From contig VZRG01000371.1 in assembly GCA_013397435.1 (NCBI GenBank), forward strand, positions 99,443 to 163,442: a DNA stretch of 64,000 nucleotides, in the 5' to 3' direction. Made by a program: the position numbers and the translations under genes. The notes beneath the pieces were generated by a model. That model ran no database searches. It worked only from the letters and a program-made list of their open reading frames with translations, and was not told where the DNA came from. This document shows, piece after piece, positions 37,439 through 49,834 of the stretch. How positions within the stretch are numbered: the first letter of the stretch is position 1; every line of letters begins with the position of its first letter. The stretch is from Erythrocercus mccallii. Lineage: Eukaryota; Chordata; Aves; Passeriformes; Dicruridae.

Positions 37439-39745
37439 ATTATTGAAGGATAATGTTTGAAGGACTTCTGTGTACATGCATTTTGCTCCTCTCTCAGGCA
37501 ATCTGTCTGTAAATATTTAAATTTTTTTAGAAACCACATTTAATCCTCTCAAAACTAGAAAGAGATAATATTTAGCTTAAGATAAGCTTATTCTTCTGGA
37601 ATATTTACTTTTCTGAAAAAGCTTCTTGACCTTTAATTTATGTCATCTTATCTCTGCTTTCAGTGTGATCTTTTAGGTTTCAGCAACTATTACATATTTA
37701 TGGTACGGTAGTGCCTGAAAGCCTCAATCACTCTCCTGTATATGAGGACATCACATACCTGCAGTGGGAAACCTTCTGAAGAGCATCTTGAAGACCTTGG
37801 GCTCTGAAAGACCAGGTAGTCAGATTAAAAAAAAAAAAAATCTTTCAGTGTAACTGTGGAACCAGCTGACAGACTGATGAAGTGAATTGCTTAAGATCAA
37901 ATGAGAAGGCTGTGGGAGAATTTGGAATTTCTGAGTCCCTGACTACCAGCTTAACCACAGATCTGTCTTTTGTCTCGTTACAGGCACTTCACAGACATGT
38001 CCAGCCTGCAGATCTTGGACTTTTAGGGCTGGATCTAGGTGCAAGTTCCATGCTGGGGCTGTACCACATTGCTGGCAGTGGGACTCTGTTGATTCTGGTT
38101 TTAATGAATACTCTGAAACCTCAGCTGTGGGATGGTGTCATCAAAGGAACAACTAGGCTGCTAGACTGGCATTGTTTGGACTCTTCCAAGGAAGCCATTC
38201 CCTCAGCCCAGTGCTGTCCTGCTCTAGAGAAGTGAAACTCTTCGCAGAGACATTCTTATTCCCTGCTTCTGGACTACCAGAGGTCCAGAGGCCTTCAGTC
38301 CTGTGTGGAGTTGGTATGCAGATGATAGGGCTCAAAGTATGTAAATGCCTGCACTAGGCTGGATTAATATCTGACGTTACCTATAAAAAGAAAAATAAAT
38401 TCTGCACAATTTTATGTATTCTCTGAGGGTGGTTCTTTGAACATTCCAGAGAAAAGCTGTATGTCCACCTCAGTTTCTTATAGCTTTGTAGGTCCACATA
38501 ATGGACATTTCCCAGTAATTTCCTTTCACCATGGGAAACACTTGACTCCTTCCTTGGTTGTTGTGCTGTACCTTCCTTTGACATTTGTGGGAAGGCTCTC
38601 TCCCTCTCCCTCCTTAGTACAACATTTTACTGGTAACTTTTCATGGATGCCATAATCATTTAACTGCTGTACTATGCTGGTGAACAAGAAAGAAATATTT
38701 AGGCATGAAGTCCTACAGTCTGCAGCTATCAGCGCTCTCTTCATCAACCAAAGTGAAACAATTGCGCCTGGGTATAAGGTGATAAATCGTGATGGGAAAT
38801 AGATTGAAAAGTTTCTTGCTTTACATTTGCTTTCTTTCCAACCAGTTTCTGCTCTTCTAGTTGCACTGCTGAAATGCTTCAATGTCCTTTGATGACGAGA
38901 AAGTAAGAGGTTGCATGAAACAGCTAATCTGCTCTGAGTTCCCTGCCCCTGAATGGACCATTATGGGGCGACTTATATCACAAAAGAGGAGTGTTCCCAT
39001 CTGTATAGTTGAGGCTGAGCCCTGAGTTGAAATTGACTCTTGGCACAACTCAAGTCCAAAAATAGATTACGTATATTTATTCATACTTTAACTGAAATTA
39101 GCATGCCAAAACCAACTTTGTTGTAAAAGCATAAGAAAAAATGTATTTCATTTGCTCTGTGCCTTTTTCCTATCTATGTGCAATTGATTTCTGGTTTACA
39201 AAAACAAAATTAAACAAAAAAAACTAATTAGAGCCAGTATCAACAAAATTGTCCTGATACAACATGTTCGCATCAAGGAATCAATTTGAAAGTGCTGTCG
39301 AAGACAGAATTTGTTGGAAACATTCCTTCCTTGTGAGTTTAGTAGTAATTTAGGTTTCAGTAAGAATAGATTTAGCTTGATTCCCTTACATTAAAGCAAC
39401 TTCTGGTGAAAATTTTCCTTTTTTTTTTCACCCCCACATTTTTCTCAGTTTGGATAATTAAGCTTTCTGGACATTCAAAGTCTTCAGTCAGAAAAATATT
39501 CTGGTCCTATTGAAGTACATGGTAAATCCCACCAATTCACCACTGCAGATTCTGTAGATTCCAGTGGCAACTTTACTCCTATCTCACTTGAGTGAACACA
39601 TGTGAAGTAGGGCAGCAGGATAAATGAAGAGAAAGGCAACTTTTGTGCTCTATGGTTTATTGGCTTCAGAGTTTTTCAGATGATATTTTAGAGAAAAAAG
39701 TTCATCTTTAGTTTCAAGGTGCTTTGACTGTTTATTTCTTAAACA

Positions 39746-39806
39746 ATTACAATATTTCTGTCTGAGCTGTCTGAAATATTACAATATTTCTAAGCTGTCT
39801 GAAAAT
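39746..39806. repeat. Near-tandem 32-bp duplication
   Basis: Copy 1 (39746-39777) and copy 2 (39778-39806) both start attacaatatttc and share agctgtctgaaaat. Copy 2 is a few bases shorter in the middle and has one substitution, so the duplication is older than the 72-bp one. Confidence 0.9.
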
Positions 39807-42800
39807 GCTAGAGAAAAGAGGGAGGGAAGAAGACTATGGTTTATCTTAGACAAGCTTCAAGTCCATCTTTTAGCATATAGCCCGATCTATAAGACAAAAC
39901 GAAACCTTTAGTATTAGTGTTTGAGCATCTTGCTGCTTCTGAACCATGGTATTCTGAATATTGTAATCAACTGAATGAAGCTCAATTTCACACTCCTTTT
40001 TGAGCTCATAAAATCAGTTTTCATGAAATACTAGAAAGCAGACCACTGTTGAACTCTGACACCAAGAACTACTGTTGAAGGATTTGAAAACATTTGAAAT
40101 TCATGTCAGGATTTATAAAATATCTAAAACATAAAAAATCCCAACTACTATCAAACCTGTTCTGTTTCTTCTAAGGAAAGCATATATTTGTAATATAGAT
40201 TAAAATATTGAGTGTCTTCACAGATATGGCTTCCATCTGGGTTAATTTATTCTGTTACAGCATGAGGGTATGGATGATAAATAAATTATGCATTTGTTTC
40301 CACACATGAGAATTTCACTGCTTTGGAATTACATGAAAGCAAAGTAGGATTCTGCCCCTCCCCAGGGCCACTGTGTGCTCTGTAGTCTGTGCATCACAGT
40401 GGCAGAGAGCTGTGGCACCCCACACATGTGTTTGTCACTGTGACCTCATCTGACCCTGTTTTTAGGATGGTTAAAAACTATGCTTCTTTCTGTAAATGCA
40501 GTTCAGTCGATGTAGAGAGGAATTTGGCCAGCCATGGCAGTACTACAGATGTAAATAATTCTCATGTTTTCCCATGACAAACTTGTTCACTGCATTTTTG
40601 GACTGGATTCCACTCAGGGAGAGCCATGTTGGCTTTTTAACAGCTGTTGGACAAAGTAACGCACAATTATTTTTTTTCTGATTGTCTGTGCCACTTTCCT
40701 CTAATGGTATTTCTGTTAGCAGTAGAGGTTTTGTGACAGCTATCTCGTAATCTAATCCATGTCAATTAGTTGTCAGTCCAGACAAAAGCCCTCTTACTCA
40801 GTTTGTGTAACTAGTTCCCAATAAATCTTTTTTGTGCTTTATCAGCACATACAGTAGCTTTTTTTTTCACTCCTCATTTTGTAGCTTTTATGAACAGCTC
40901 CTCTCAAGAGATCAAATGGCTTTATTTTGTAGGTTCTTACCCCTGAGAGTAGTGCAATAAAGAGGAAATTAATGAGGTTGAGTAATTACACACATCTCTC
41001 TTTTAACTAACATTTAAGGAAGATTTTACATATATGAACATATACCACTTAACTCTTTTTCAGGAAAATAGATCAAAATGAAGATTAAATGTTCCTCCAT
41101 GGGATTAAGATACGGAAGAAGTTTGTAGGGACCCAAAAAACAAAGAAACAATGAATTGAAATTTAATTTCTTAGAGTTGAGCTTGCCTCGTTAAGTAATG
41201 GTGTTTGGCTTGCCTAGGGGCTGTCTCATGAGTGAGTCTAAAGGTTTACTTTTTGGGAAAACACAGGGTGCCCAAACTTTCTACTTTAGTTGTTGGCCTT
41301 TACCATTACTGTGATTAACATGTGGGCAGGATGACCTAAGTGAAAAGAGGTTTAAAATGAAACTTCCATACAAGTGTGAACAAGTAAAGTTCAGCAAACA
41401 AGCCAATGTTATCGCAGAGTTCAGGCAAGAAAACTTTGAAGAGTTTGTATAAGTTAGGGAAGGTAGAACCACAAAACACCAAAAGATCGTATTGCAACCT
41501 CACTGTCAGTTTTGCCTTTCTTTTTTTTTGCATATATGGGTTCTGTTCCCAGATGGGAACTTTGAGCCTGGATAGTTTTGATCACGTTCTGGCCCCCACT
41601 TGAAAGAAATGTGTCTCTGGTCATGAAAACCAGAAAGCAGCTAACATGAAGGATGCTCCTTCCAGAATTCAAGAAGCAAGTGGAAAATATGCAGGGAAAA
41701 CACTCTGGAAACCAATGAGCTTTATTGCATTTAGGCCTCTAGAAATCAGGAAGAAAAATGGTACTGGATGGCAGAGACAGAAGCTACAGTGTCAGTACAG
41801 AGGCAGGGAGGGTCTTTCCCAGCTGGTAGCACATACTGCCACAAATCCTCACTGCATGGAGAGTGAAACCTTAAGGCAGAGGCCTCAGGACTGCATTCTT
41901 GAAAGGCTAGGAGTTTAATGGCCAATGCATGTCAGAGAGGAGCCAAGGGAATTGGAAATAGTTGCCTGCTCCTCCTGAGAGCAAAGAATAATCTGCCAAC
42001 CAGCCTCAGCATTCCTCACAAAGTGTGGTCATGCCAGAGCCTCACGTGAATCACTGAAGAACAGCTGCCAAAGGCCAACAGCTCCTTTAGTTTCACTTTA
42101 CATTAGTGATTCCTGTGAACTGTAACAAATCAGAGAGAGGTTCTGGGGATGATCTGAAAGAGATGATTCCTGTCTTCCCATCTGAATATAAAAATCAGAT
42201 ATAAATCAATATATCCTGAAGGTGAAGAGTTACTTAAATAATAAGACATTGCTGCTATACGATTATTGAGGTGCCCTCAGTGTGGAATGATGTTTAACAC
42301 GGATGTTGAATGCAGATATAATCAAGTTAACAAATACTGTGAGTGGCTAACTCATGAGAAAGCTTTAGATTCAGACTAACACATGTTGAGGTAGCAGGAA
42401 AGACAGAGGTGTCAGCAGGGTTAACACAATCTAAAAAGTGCTGTAGCAAACAAAAGAAACTGTTCTGTATGCCCTCTAAGGGCACAACTACTAATAGTTA
42501 CTTATTTAGCTAAATTTTCAACAGCTGAATCAATTGTGTAACCTGATAGTCTGAAGACAGCAAACATTTCTTATGTTTAAAACTTCCTGTTGATTTACAG
42601 GAGAGCTTTCTAATAGAAATAATCACATCAGACTCAGTCTAGATATCATGGTGTAAGAGCTAAGTCCACAGAAATTTAAAGTAATGCTTTAATCTAGTCC
42701 TTTTCCATTCTGAGTAGCCTTGAAGATTCAATTTATTTTCTCAGTTCTGCCATGTGCAAAATAATTATAATATTTCTCTACCTCATAATTAAAGTTAGGA

Positions 42801-43825
42801 GTAATTGGCATCTATTCAGACTCCTCAATAAAACATACCCTGTGCACAGGTTAGCTGGAATAATCACAATTTTCCTGCAGTTGGAATAAATGGAAAACTC
42901 GTGCCCATTTTTATTGATGAGAAATTTGTATAACTGTTGATAGTAGTTTTGGTAACAAATTGCAAAACAGAGGGCTGCTTCTAGGCAGGTTGCATAAACA
43001 ATGTTAGCTGCTTCATGTAATCTGCTTGCTGTGGAATCATGTGGAACCGTGGATTTACAGAAATCACCTCTGTCACACCCACTGTTCAGATTTACCTGTT
43101 TTAGTTATGCTGGCTGCACATCAAGGAGATTTCAGACGCTTAGTATTCAATGCAGTATGGGGAGAATCTTCAGCAAATTTTATAATTCCTATGTAGAAAA
43201 TATGTCCATGACATCTTTGGAGACTTTAGGAAAGTTTAGGGTGCACAGAGATTGCAATCTGGCAACAGTTGCTGTTTGAGCACTATTCAGAATGATGCCA
43301 GCTGGAGGAAAGTGAAGGAAAAGGGTAGGCTGAATACTGATGGGGGAGGAAATAGATAGAGGTGACATCTTCTTTATCAATTATCAGCCAAGGAACATAG
43401 TTTAGTTTGTCTTGAACTTGACTCCTTGCTGTGACACTGTAGGAGAGAATTTGCTGTGGTGGTTTTAAATCTTGAACAAATATTCTGTATTTCTGAAGGC
43501 TGAATTTCATACATAGTATTAGGCTTATATAACATGGAAGTTTTTTCTCCAAGCCTTTTAACATTCCACTGGTGTCCTTACAAACCAAGCAGGCATCATA
43601 TTACATAACACATACTGCTATTGAATGAGAGGCAGTGTATCAGTCTTTTATAAAATGGACCATATATCAAAAAAAGGATTTAAGGCAGTTTGCAGAAGTG
43701 GATCAGTATTTGTGGAACCTAAATTGATACCAAAACCAAAAATCTGCCAGTATCAGAGCACCCAGACCATAAGCTGGTTCCAGGAACACAACTAATTTTT
43801 GTCTTCTATGTGCAGAACACAGCTT

Positions 43826-43954
43826 TCACAGAATATTCTCTGCTCAGAGACCCACAAGAATCATCAAGTCAAACTTTTACATGAATGGCCCATACAGAGA
43901 CTGAACCCATGACCTTGGCTTTGCTGAAACCATGCTCTAACCAAGCTAAGAACA
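43826..43954 (-). mobile_element. TguSINE1-like SINE: tRNA-Ile head plus CR1 tail
   Basis: Read on the minus strand, this is a short element with a tRNA-derived head (about 43886-43954) and a CR1-derived 3' tail (about 43826-43885). The head matches tRNA-Ile: a decayed A box (ttagcttggttagagcatgg, about four bases shorter than tRNA-Ile's TAGCTCAGTTGGTTAG), 'ccaaggtcatgggttcagtctctgtatgggcca' with the B box reading ggttcagtctc where tRNA-Ile has GGTTCGATCCC, and the acceptor-stem end tgggcca. The tail shows ttcacagaatattc and 'gacccacaagaatcatcaagtcaaac', which are CR1 3' features. Such SINEs are transcribed by RNA polymerase III and mobilised by CR1 reverse transcriptase. CpGs of the head have decayed, so it is an old copy. 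TguSINE1 is known from passerines, which is the main taxonomic clue here. Confidence 0.85.
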
Positions 43955-45820
43955 GGGGAAGTTCATAAGGAAACAGCTGCTGTCTGAAATAATAACCTTG
44001 GTAGTGTTAATTAGGTTTCTTCACTTTGGCCTGAGAGTCAGTAAATTTAGCTATGCTAGTTTTTGGTATTTTTTCTCTCCAGTTCTCTTCAACTCATTTT
44101 GTTTTGAATTAATCCCCTGATTATTTCATTAAAATGAGTAATCAGAATTTGGCTGTGCCATTTAAAAATACCGATTCTGACTCTGATCATGTAATCTACA
44201 CTAAGCACCATTAAGTCAACTAGAACAGACAAAGTATGCCAGTGCAAATAAGTAAATGATAAAGTAGCAGTGCAAATAAGATCAAAGATGCATTTTATGA
44301 AATTTGTTTTATAAGAATACAGAAGACTGAGAACTTTGAAAGACATGTTACTGCTCCCTGCAGCTTACTCCACTAGAGATTCCCAAAGATTTTTCAGGTA
44401 AAAAGTAGAAATAAAAATAAAAAAGTCAATAGTTACTCCCTTAAAATTTCTGTGACCAGAACTACTGAGGAATCACTGATGTATAAATTCAACTCATGAA
44501 AATCAATGTGATTTTACTGAATTTGTATTTGTAAGAGTAAAAGGATTGTTTAACATCCTCTTTGAAGAAGAGCTTTTATACACATCTCATCGAGATGCAC
44601 CAATCACAAACTACCTTCCAAATTTGTATCTGAATGACACAGTGATTCCACGCTATTGCATTTTATTGTATTCTTTATGTGGTGCTCTAACTGATTTGAA
44701 ATGTATAAGGCTGGATTTGAGATATGTCCCTTAATGCTGATTGTCTCAGTCTCAGAAGCAAATGAAGATGACCTTTGTACACAAGTATTTCTTCTCTTCA
44801 CCTTTAGCTATAAAAGCAGTCTTCTGTAGCAAAACAAGTGGGAAGAGTGGAAACCAGTAAAGAGTATTTTTAAAATATTTTAAAGTTTTCTGTATATCCC
44901 TGAAAAAAGCAATATCTATCCTTCAAAATTTTTTCACCACTTTCAACCAGTATTTTAATTAAAAAAATAATTTTCCCCCAGTAAGTCTAACTTACTGGGG
45001 GAAAATCACCTCCGAAGACAAAATACTGATCTCAAATGTTTGAATGGTACTAAGTGCAGCTTTTATAAGACATTAATAAAAAATCTACATTTTGAATTAA
45101 AGAGATTAACACTTGAATTGTTTAATGTGAAAGGAGTAAGCTGTCTAGCTCCAAACCACATGTTTTTATTCTGGTACTTCTCACTGGCCATCTGTTCTTT
45201 GTTGCCTGTCCCAATTCCACCATCTGTCCCAAAAATTACACTCAGCATGATGACTTCACCTACAAAACTGCAAGAAGGCAATAGCTCTGTCAGTCAAAGC
45301 TAGTAAACAACCATCACTTCCTTTGCACTTCTCTTTGTCTTCAGTGCTGGAAATAAGTAATGCAGATTAATGCCCCAGATTTTGGTTCCAACTGTGTCTT
45401 TTTTTAAACTTATCTAACATTTTCACATGGTTATAGGAAGAGAAAAAAAAGGAAGAGAGAGAAAATCAGCTGATGGAATTGATACAATGGGCAGTGTTGC
45501 TTTACAGAGAACTGCAACTTCCAGAGAAAAAAAATTTTTTTGATCAATCAAGGGAAAACTTCTAACTTTGTTTGTTGCTATTTTGAGTTGAGTTCTGAAC
45601 AAAATGCAGGTGCTTAGTTATATAAATTTTAGACAGCTCATATTATATGAGAAGAATTCTGCTCCTAAAATCTATAATAAAAGTTTGAGCCTTCCTCCTT
45701 TAGGCTGTGGATTTGCACATGGCAAAACACTATATAGATGCCCCACACCTGAACCTCTCTATTCTTTCCACATGTAGAACTAGTTCATCTTCTTTCTTGT
45801 TTGGCTGGATCAATTCAACA
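43955..45820. other. Non-coding AT-rich DNA containing a perfect palindrome
   Basis: No exon recognised. The one striking item is the palindrome at 44970-45006. A purine-rich tract lies at 45437-45466 and an A/T run at 45527-45541. Confidence 0.6.
44970..45006. repeat. Perfect inverted repeat, 17-bp arms, 3-nt loop
   Basis: attttcccccagtaagt (44970-44986) is followed by cta and then by its exact reverse complement acttactgggggaaaat (44990-45006). Pairing stops at the next base on each side. The stem contains a C5/G5 core, so a hairpin or cruciform would be stable. The loop is too small for a typical microRNA precursor. It could be a fold-back from a templated inversion during replication, or a remnant of a palindromic element. 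Function unknown. Confidence 0.98.
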
Positions 45821-45906
45821 TTCACCTGGCACCTGTGTTGAGGCCAAGGGACGCCTCGGTGATGTCAGGTATGCAGACAGGTGATGGGGTCCTGACCCCA
45901 GGTGAA
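45821..45906. promoter_or_regulatory. Inverted-repeat block with four CACCTG/CAGGTG E-boxes
   Basis: Two CACCTG motifs (45823-45828, 45830-45835) face two CAGGTG motifs (45878-45883, 45899-45904). The outermost pair sits in an exact 9-bp inverted repeat (ttcacctgg at 45821-45829, ccaggtgaa at 45898-45906). Inside lies a small hairpin, tggggtc-ct-gacccca (45885-45900). CACCTG/CAGGTG is the core bound by ZEB and SNAI zinc-finger repressors and some bHLH factors; paired sites are typical for ZEB proteins. That it is regulatory is inference only. Confidence 0.35.
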
Positions 45907-46779
45907 GATAACTGCAAGGGAAGTGAGAATCTATTGAACAAGACATTGCTGGAATTTCTGGATGTGACTGGTAACAATGCATGAATCTGACAAAGTTTAG
46001 AGATAGCATTGTCAAGGAAAGTCGGATTTCACAGATGTTTAAGGGAGAGTGGCTTAAAAAGTCTGCATAATTGGAGGGAAACAGGGGTGACCTTTTGGGC
46101 ACAATTTATGCAAAGCTAGCACTGTCTGATAACCATGTCAGAAACATCAGAATAAATCAGGAATGTCTAGATAGTGGTATCAAAGCCACCAAGTTTGGAT
46201 ACAGATGTAGCAAAACTGGGACTAAGGTAGAAGAAATAATTGTAGTTATTTGGTTGTGAAAGGTCAGAGATGACAAAAGGAGGGCAAGAACAGAGAGGTC
46301 AAGACACAGGAAAAGATATGCAAAGGTATGTAACTGGTGTAACTGGGGCTGCCCAGGGCTACCTCTTGCTCACCACATCTTTGAGCAGGACAACAAACCT
46401 AACCTGTTTCTGACCCCATCTCATGTTGAACCTGCTTCTTTTGTCAGGAGGACTGAGTTCACAAGTGATAGCACCAGTACATGTCCCAGGAATGACAGCA
46501 TAGATGTCCTTCTAATGTCCTAAAAGACTGCACAAATCCTTGCACCCTTGCTATTTAAAGCATTTGTGGGTGAAGAATATGAATGTCAGAGAGAAATACC
46601 TATAGGTTAACTTTAGCATCCTGGTCAGGTCTTAAGATTGCAGACATCTCCTGTTTGACTCCTGGAAACTAAGACATTTCATGCTTTGCCTGTCAGAGAG
46701 ATGTTAAGACAGTAAATAGGTACTTCCTGGTTTCTGACTTCAGTGGGAGGAGGAGCCTGGTGCCTCAGGGTTACCCACA
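45907..46779. other. Non-coding DNA, no gene seen
   Basis: Moderate GC and purine-rich in places (46260-46320). The longest open frames are 95 codons (45815-46102, minus) and 62 codons (46071-46259, plus), with no recognisable motif. A diverged retroelement or LTR cannot be excluded, but I see no TG...CA ends, primer-binding site or polyadenylation signal arrangement to support one. Confidence 0.5.
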
Positions 46780-47270
46780 GAGCGCTGTTCATGTCGGAAT
46801 GCATCTGGGGCTGGCCATCAGAAACAGCTGAAACATCACACCTCGCAGGGCGTAGGTGTTTGAGGTCAGCAGCTCATTAGATATTTTTGTACACTTGGAA
46901 ACCAGATACCGCAGTTCCTCGTTTGAGGGTAAATGCCTTACTGAGCAGGGCTCTCCTATTACGTGAAGGAAACAGCACCACCCATAGTCAGGCAGTCATT
47001 CTGAAAGGGAGGAACATGTGTCCCCTGACCTCTTCAGGCTGAAATATTCATATCCCACCTCCTGGAGTGAATGGAAAAGTCCTGACTTTGCAGACGAAAC
47101 CCGAGGGTTCCCAGGAAGATGACGGAGTTCTCAGCTCAGCTGAAGCGTTTCACAAAAGATAACTGCCGGAGAGAAAATGGCAAGGTCCATACGGGAGCTC
47201 TCAGCAGCTGCTTGGCTGGAAGAATAGCACTTTATGTGTGATTCCGGGCTGTTTGAGTGAATGACGCATT
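46780..47270. other. CpG-raised, GC-richer block of unknown role
   Basis: About fifteen CpG dinucleotides fall within roughly 500 bases, for example at agcgctg, gtcggaa, gcgtagg, taccgca, gacgaaac, gatgacgg, gccggag, tccgggc and tgacgcat. The surrounding tens of kilobases have very few. It is too small and CpG-poor to be a classical CpG island. It contains a 40-codon open frame (47119-47241, plus; starts MTEFSAQLKR) behind a fair start context (ggaagATGa), plus CRE-like half sites (tgacg). It may be an enhancer, an alternative first exon, or a young insertion whose CpGs have not yet decayed. I cannot choose between these from the sequence. Confidence 0.45.
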
Positions 47271-49834
47271 CTCCCAGGAGGTCTAAAGGATTATGGTACT
47301 TTGGGGATCTGGCAGATCAGCCTGATCACCCTCTGGCTGAGGCTGAGCCCATCTGCTCTTGCACAGATGTTGATGGGTGACTCATGCCCAGTGGCAGAAG
47401 TCAGGAAGTCAGCTGGGTTTTGTTTAGTTGCCTTTCTACTTTAGTCCAGGTGGCTTGTAAGCATCCTTATTTGGTAAGATTAGGGTGATTCCCTTTGGTG
47501 GATGAATCAGAATTGATTTTGTGTTGGTGCTGCCTCATTCACAAGCTTAGCTGTGTGGCATACTTAGCATGATTTTTTTAATAGGACTGTTATTTTGTCT
47601 TATTACAACTATAGATATTTCATTATCTGTGTGGGGGAGAAATAGGAAAAAAAATTGAGCTTTTCTGTATTGCAGAAGCTAAAGATACTGCATGTAACTT
47701 CATTTTTCAGAGACCTTCACTCAAAAGTTACTAAAAGAGACATAAAAGCTCCCAAAAGGAAACCTCAGAGATTTATTCTTAAGGTACATTTTCTGAAAAT
47801 TATGCAAAAAGCAAAAGTTACACCCAGTAAAGCAAGATACTGTTTTGCATTTTGCTTCCCAGGGAGAATGGGGCAGGTACCTTCTTTTTCCTTGTTTATG
47901 TGCAATGTTTACATTACAATTGAATTTGTACCACATCCAAATCTTGTGTGGTAGAATAAACAAATTGCCCAGTAAATCTTCTCTTTCAGAGATACTTATG
48001 ATGACTTATGATATTTCTGATCATAGATACTTATTATCATTGTTCAGTTTTTATTGTCTAGGCTTTGGTATCAAATTACAAACTTGTGGGTTAGGACTTT
48101 TGAAATAGGCATAAATATTTATATTTGTTCTCATTTTTGATTTCTCTTTCTCACTACTTCTATAAGACATATCAGTTTAGGAACTCAAATTTACCATCTT
48201 TAACCTGTCTTAAAAAGCACTGAAATCTTGAGATGTGAAATCTTGTTGTAGCAGCTGACCAGACAGTCTATGAACCGTGTGTGCCCATTTAGGGCAGGTT
48301 TTCTCCCCTTATATGATACTCCTTCTACCATTGTGAACCATGTCAGCCAGTAGAAAATTAGAAGCTCTTACATTTCTATTCATATTGAGACTTTTTAAAA
48401 TGTTATTTCTCTGAAAATATACTTATCTTTAAAAACAAGCACTACAGCAGGAATTGCAACCAAAAAAACCCCAACTTGCCTACTTACAAGTTAATGTGTC
48501 CTCCCTTCCCACACAAATACTAAAAAACTCTATGTTTTCTACTAGTAATTAATGTGTGTTTTCTCCCTTTTTATCTGCACAAAGAAGATGTTTCTTTCAG
48601 GATTTTACTTATCTTTATCATAATTAGAGATGTAACATAATAAGTGCTTAAAATAACTAAATAATGTCTGAAAAATTTGAAAAAAATAAATTCACATAAG
48701 TGATGTTAGAACTCCACAAAAATGTTATACATTTTTCCCATCAGAAAGTTCAGCACCATTTTTTATTTGTCTGTATAATTGTGGGAGAGATTCCATCTAT
48801 TTTTTTCATTTTAAAATTTTATTTACAAGAAGTTATTTTGCTCATACTTTTATTCTCCACTCAAGAGAATTTGGTTTTCTTAAACAAACCAAGCTTAGAG
48901 TCCAGCCAGAATTTTACATGCAAATATGACATTAAAATTTAATTTTGTGTGTGTGTTTACAAATGTTAAATTAGCTGAGAAATATGTCAAGCAGCTGAAA
49001 GACAATGAACTTTTCTTCAGAGAGTTCATTAGACATTCCATAACATTTGGAATCAAATTAATAAAACTCAGTCAATACATTTTCACTTGCTGGATTTCCA
49101 TTCTTTCCATTTACTTACATAGCACAGAAGAGAGGGAAACAAGTCTGCCAAGATTGTGATAGGAAATGTGGCTGCATAACTCAGAACTGAAATTTTTCTC
49201 CTTGTGTGCACTGGTGATTGTTAAAGTACTTACAGATCTTCTGGTCAAAAGTGTTAAATACAGGGTAAGATATAATTTTTAAGTATTAAAAACCCTTCTG
49301 GTTTAGCGGTATGAGGCAATCAGTAAAAAAGGTCTTTTTAGAACCATTATACAGATCTACCAAAATTGCTTGTAAATGGACAAAGTACATTTGACCTTCA
49401 CACGTGAAATAGAAGGGCCCTAAATTTAGTATATGGTTTTAAACAACTGTTCTGTAACTAAGAGTATCTGTGTCAGATGTGTAAAAGAATGCCGGATACC
49501 TAAAAAAGGCTTAGAGGATACAAGTATTGTCTCTTTAAACCTACAATGTCACATGAGTGTGTGCCAGATGAACAGTTTTATATATACATACAGATCACGT
49601 TTCTGTTTGCATTGGTTTTGGTAGGGTGACGTAGTCTCCTGGGTTGCTTGCAAGCCCCAGGATGCATGGAGAAGCTGCAAGGGATCCAAAAGACTGGATG
49701 GATGCAGAACAGTACAGAGGTGGCCAGGTGTGTAAAAAGGAAGGAAGCAGAAGGGAAATTTTTCCAGAGCTTATTATCTTCTTTCCAGTCGGAGTCCAGA
49801 CAGCTCATTGGGAAGTGTGGGAAAGGAGAGACAG
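47271..49834. other. Non-coding AT-rich DNA
   Basis: No exon or named repeat seen. The best open frame (99 codons, 47655-47954, plus) is overlapped by an 80-codon frame on the other strand and shows no motif. A short GT run lies at about 48944-48955. The sequence at 49,600-49,830, just before the hexamer array, is GC-richer but unrecognised. Confidence 0.55.

Larger units (their letters stand above)
33421..43825. other. Long unique non-coding stretch
   Basis: In 10.4 kb I see no exon, RNA gene or named interspersed repeat. The best open frames are 136 codons (35453-35863, minus), 118 (38526-38882, minus) and 117 (37882-38235, plus). None has a recognisable motif, and several overlap on both strands. 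Contents are an A11 run near 36242-36252, a 14-bp tandem duplication at 37411-37438, an A14 run at 37827-37840 flanked by an 8-bp inverted repeat (ctgaaaga / tctttcag), and a near-tandem 32-bp duplication at 39746-39806. Confidence 0.6.

Noticed and set aside
43886..43954. Functional tRNA-Ile gene
   Set aside because: The A box is shortened, the anticodon arm is decayed and the sequence is joined to a CR1 tail, so it is a SINE head.
45820..47460. Endogenous retrovirus or solo LTR
   Set aside because: No TG...CA termini, paired LTRs, primer-binding site, polypurine tract with LTR border, or viral protein motif could be identified.
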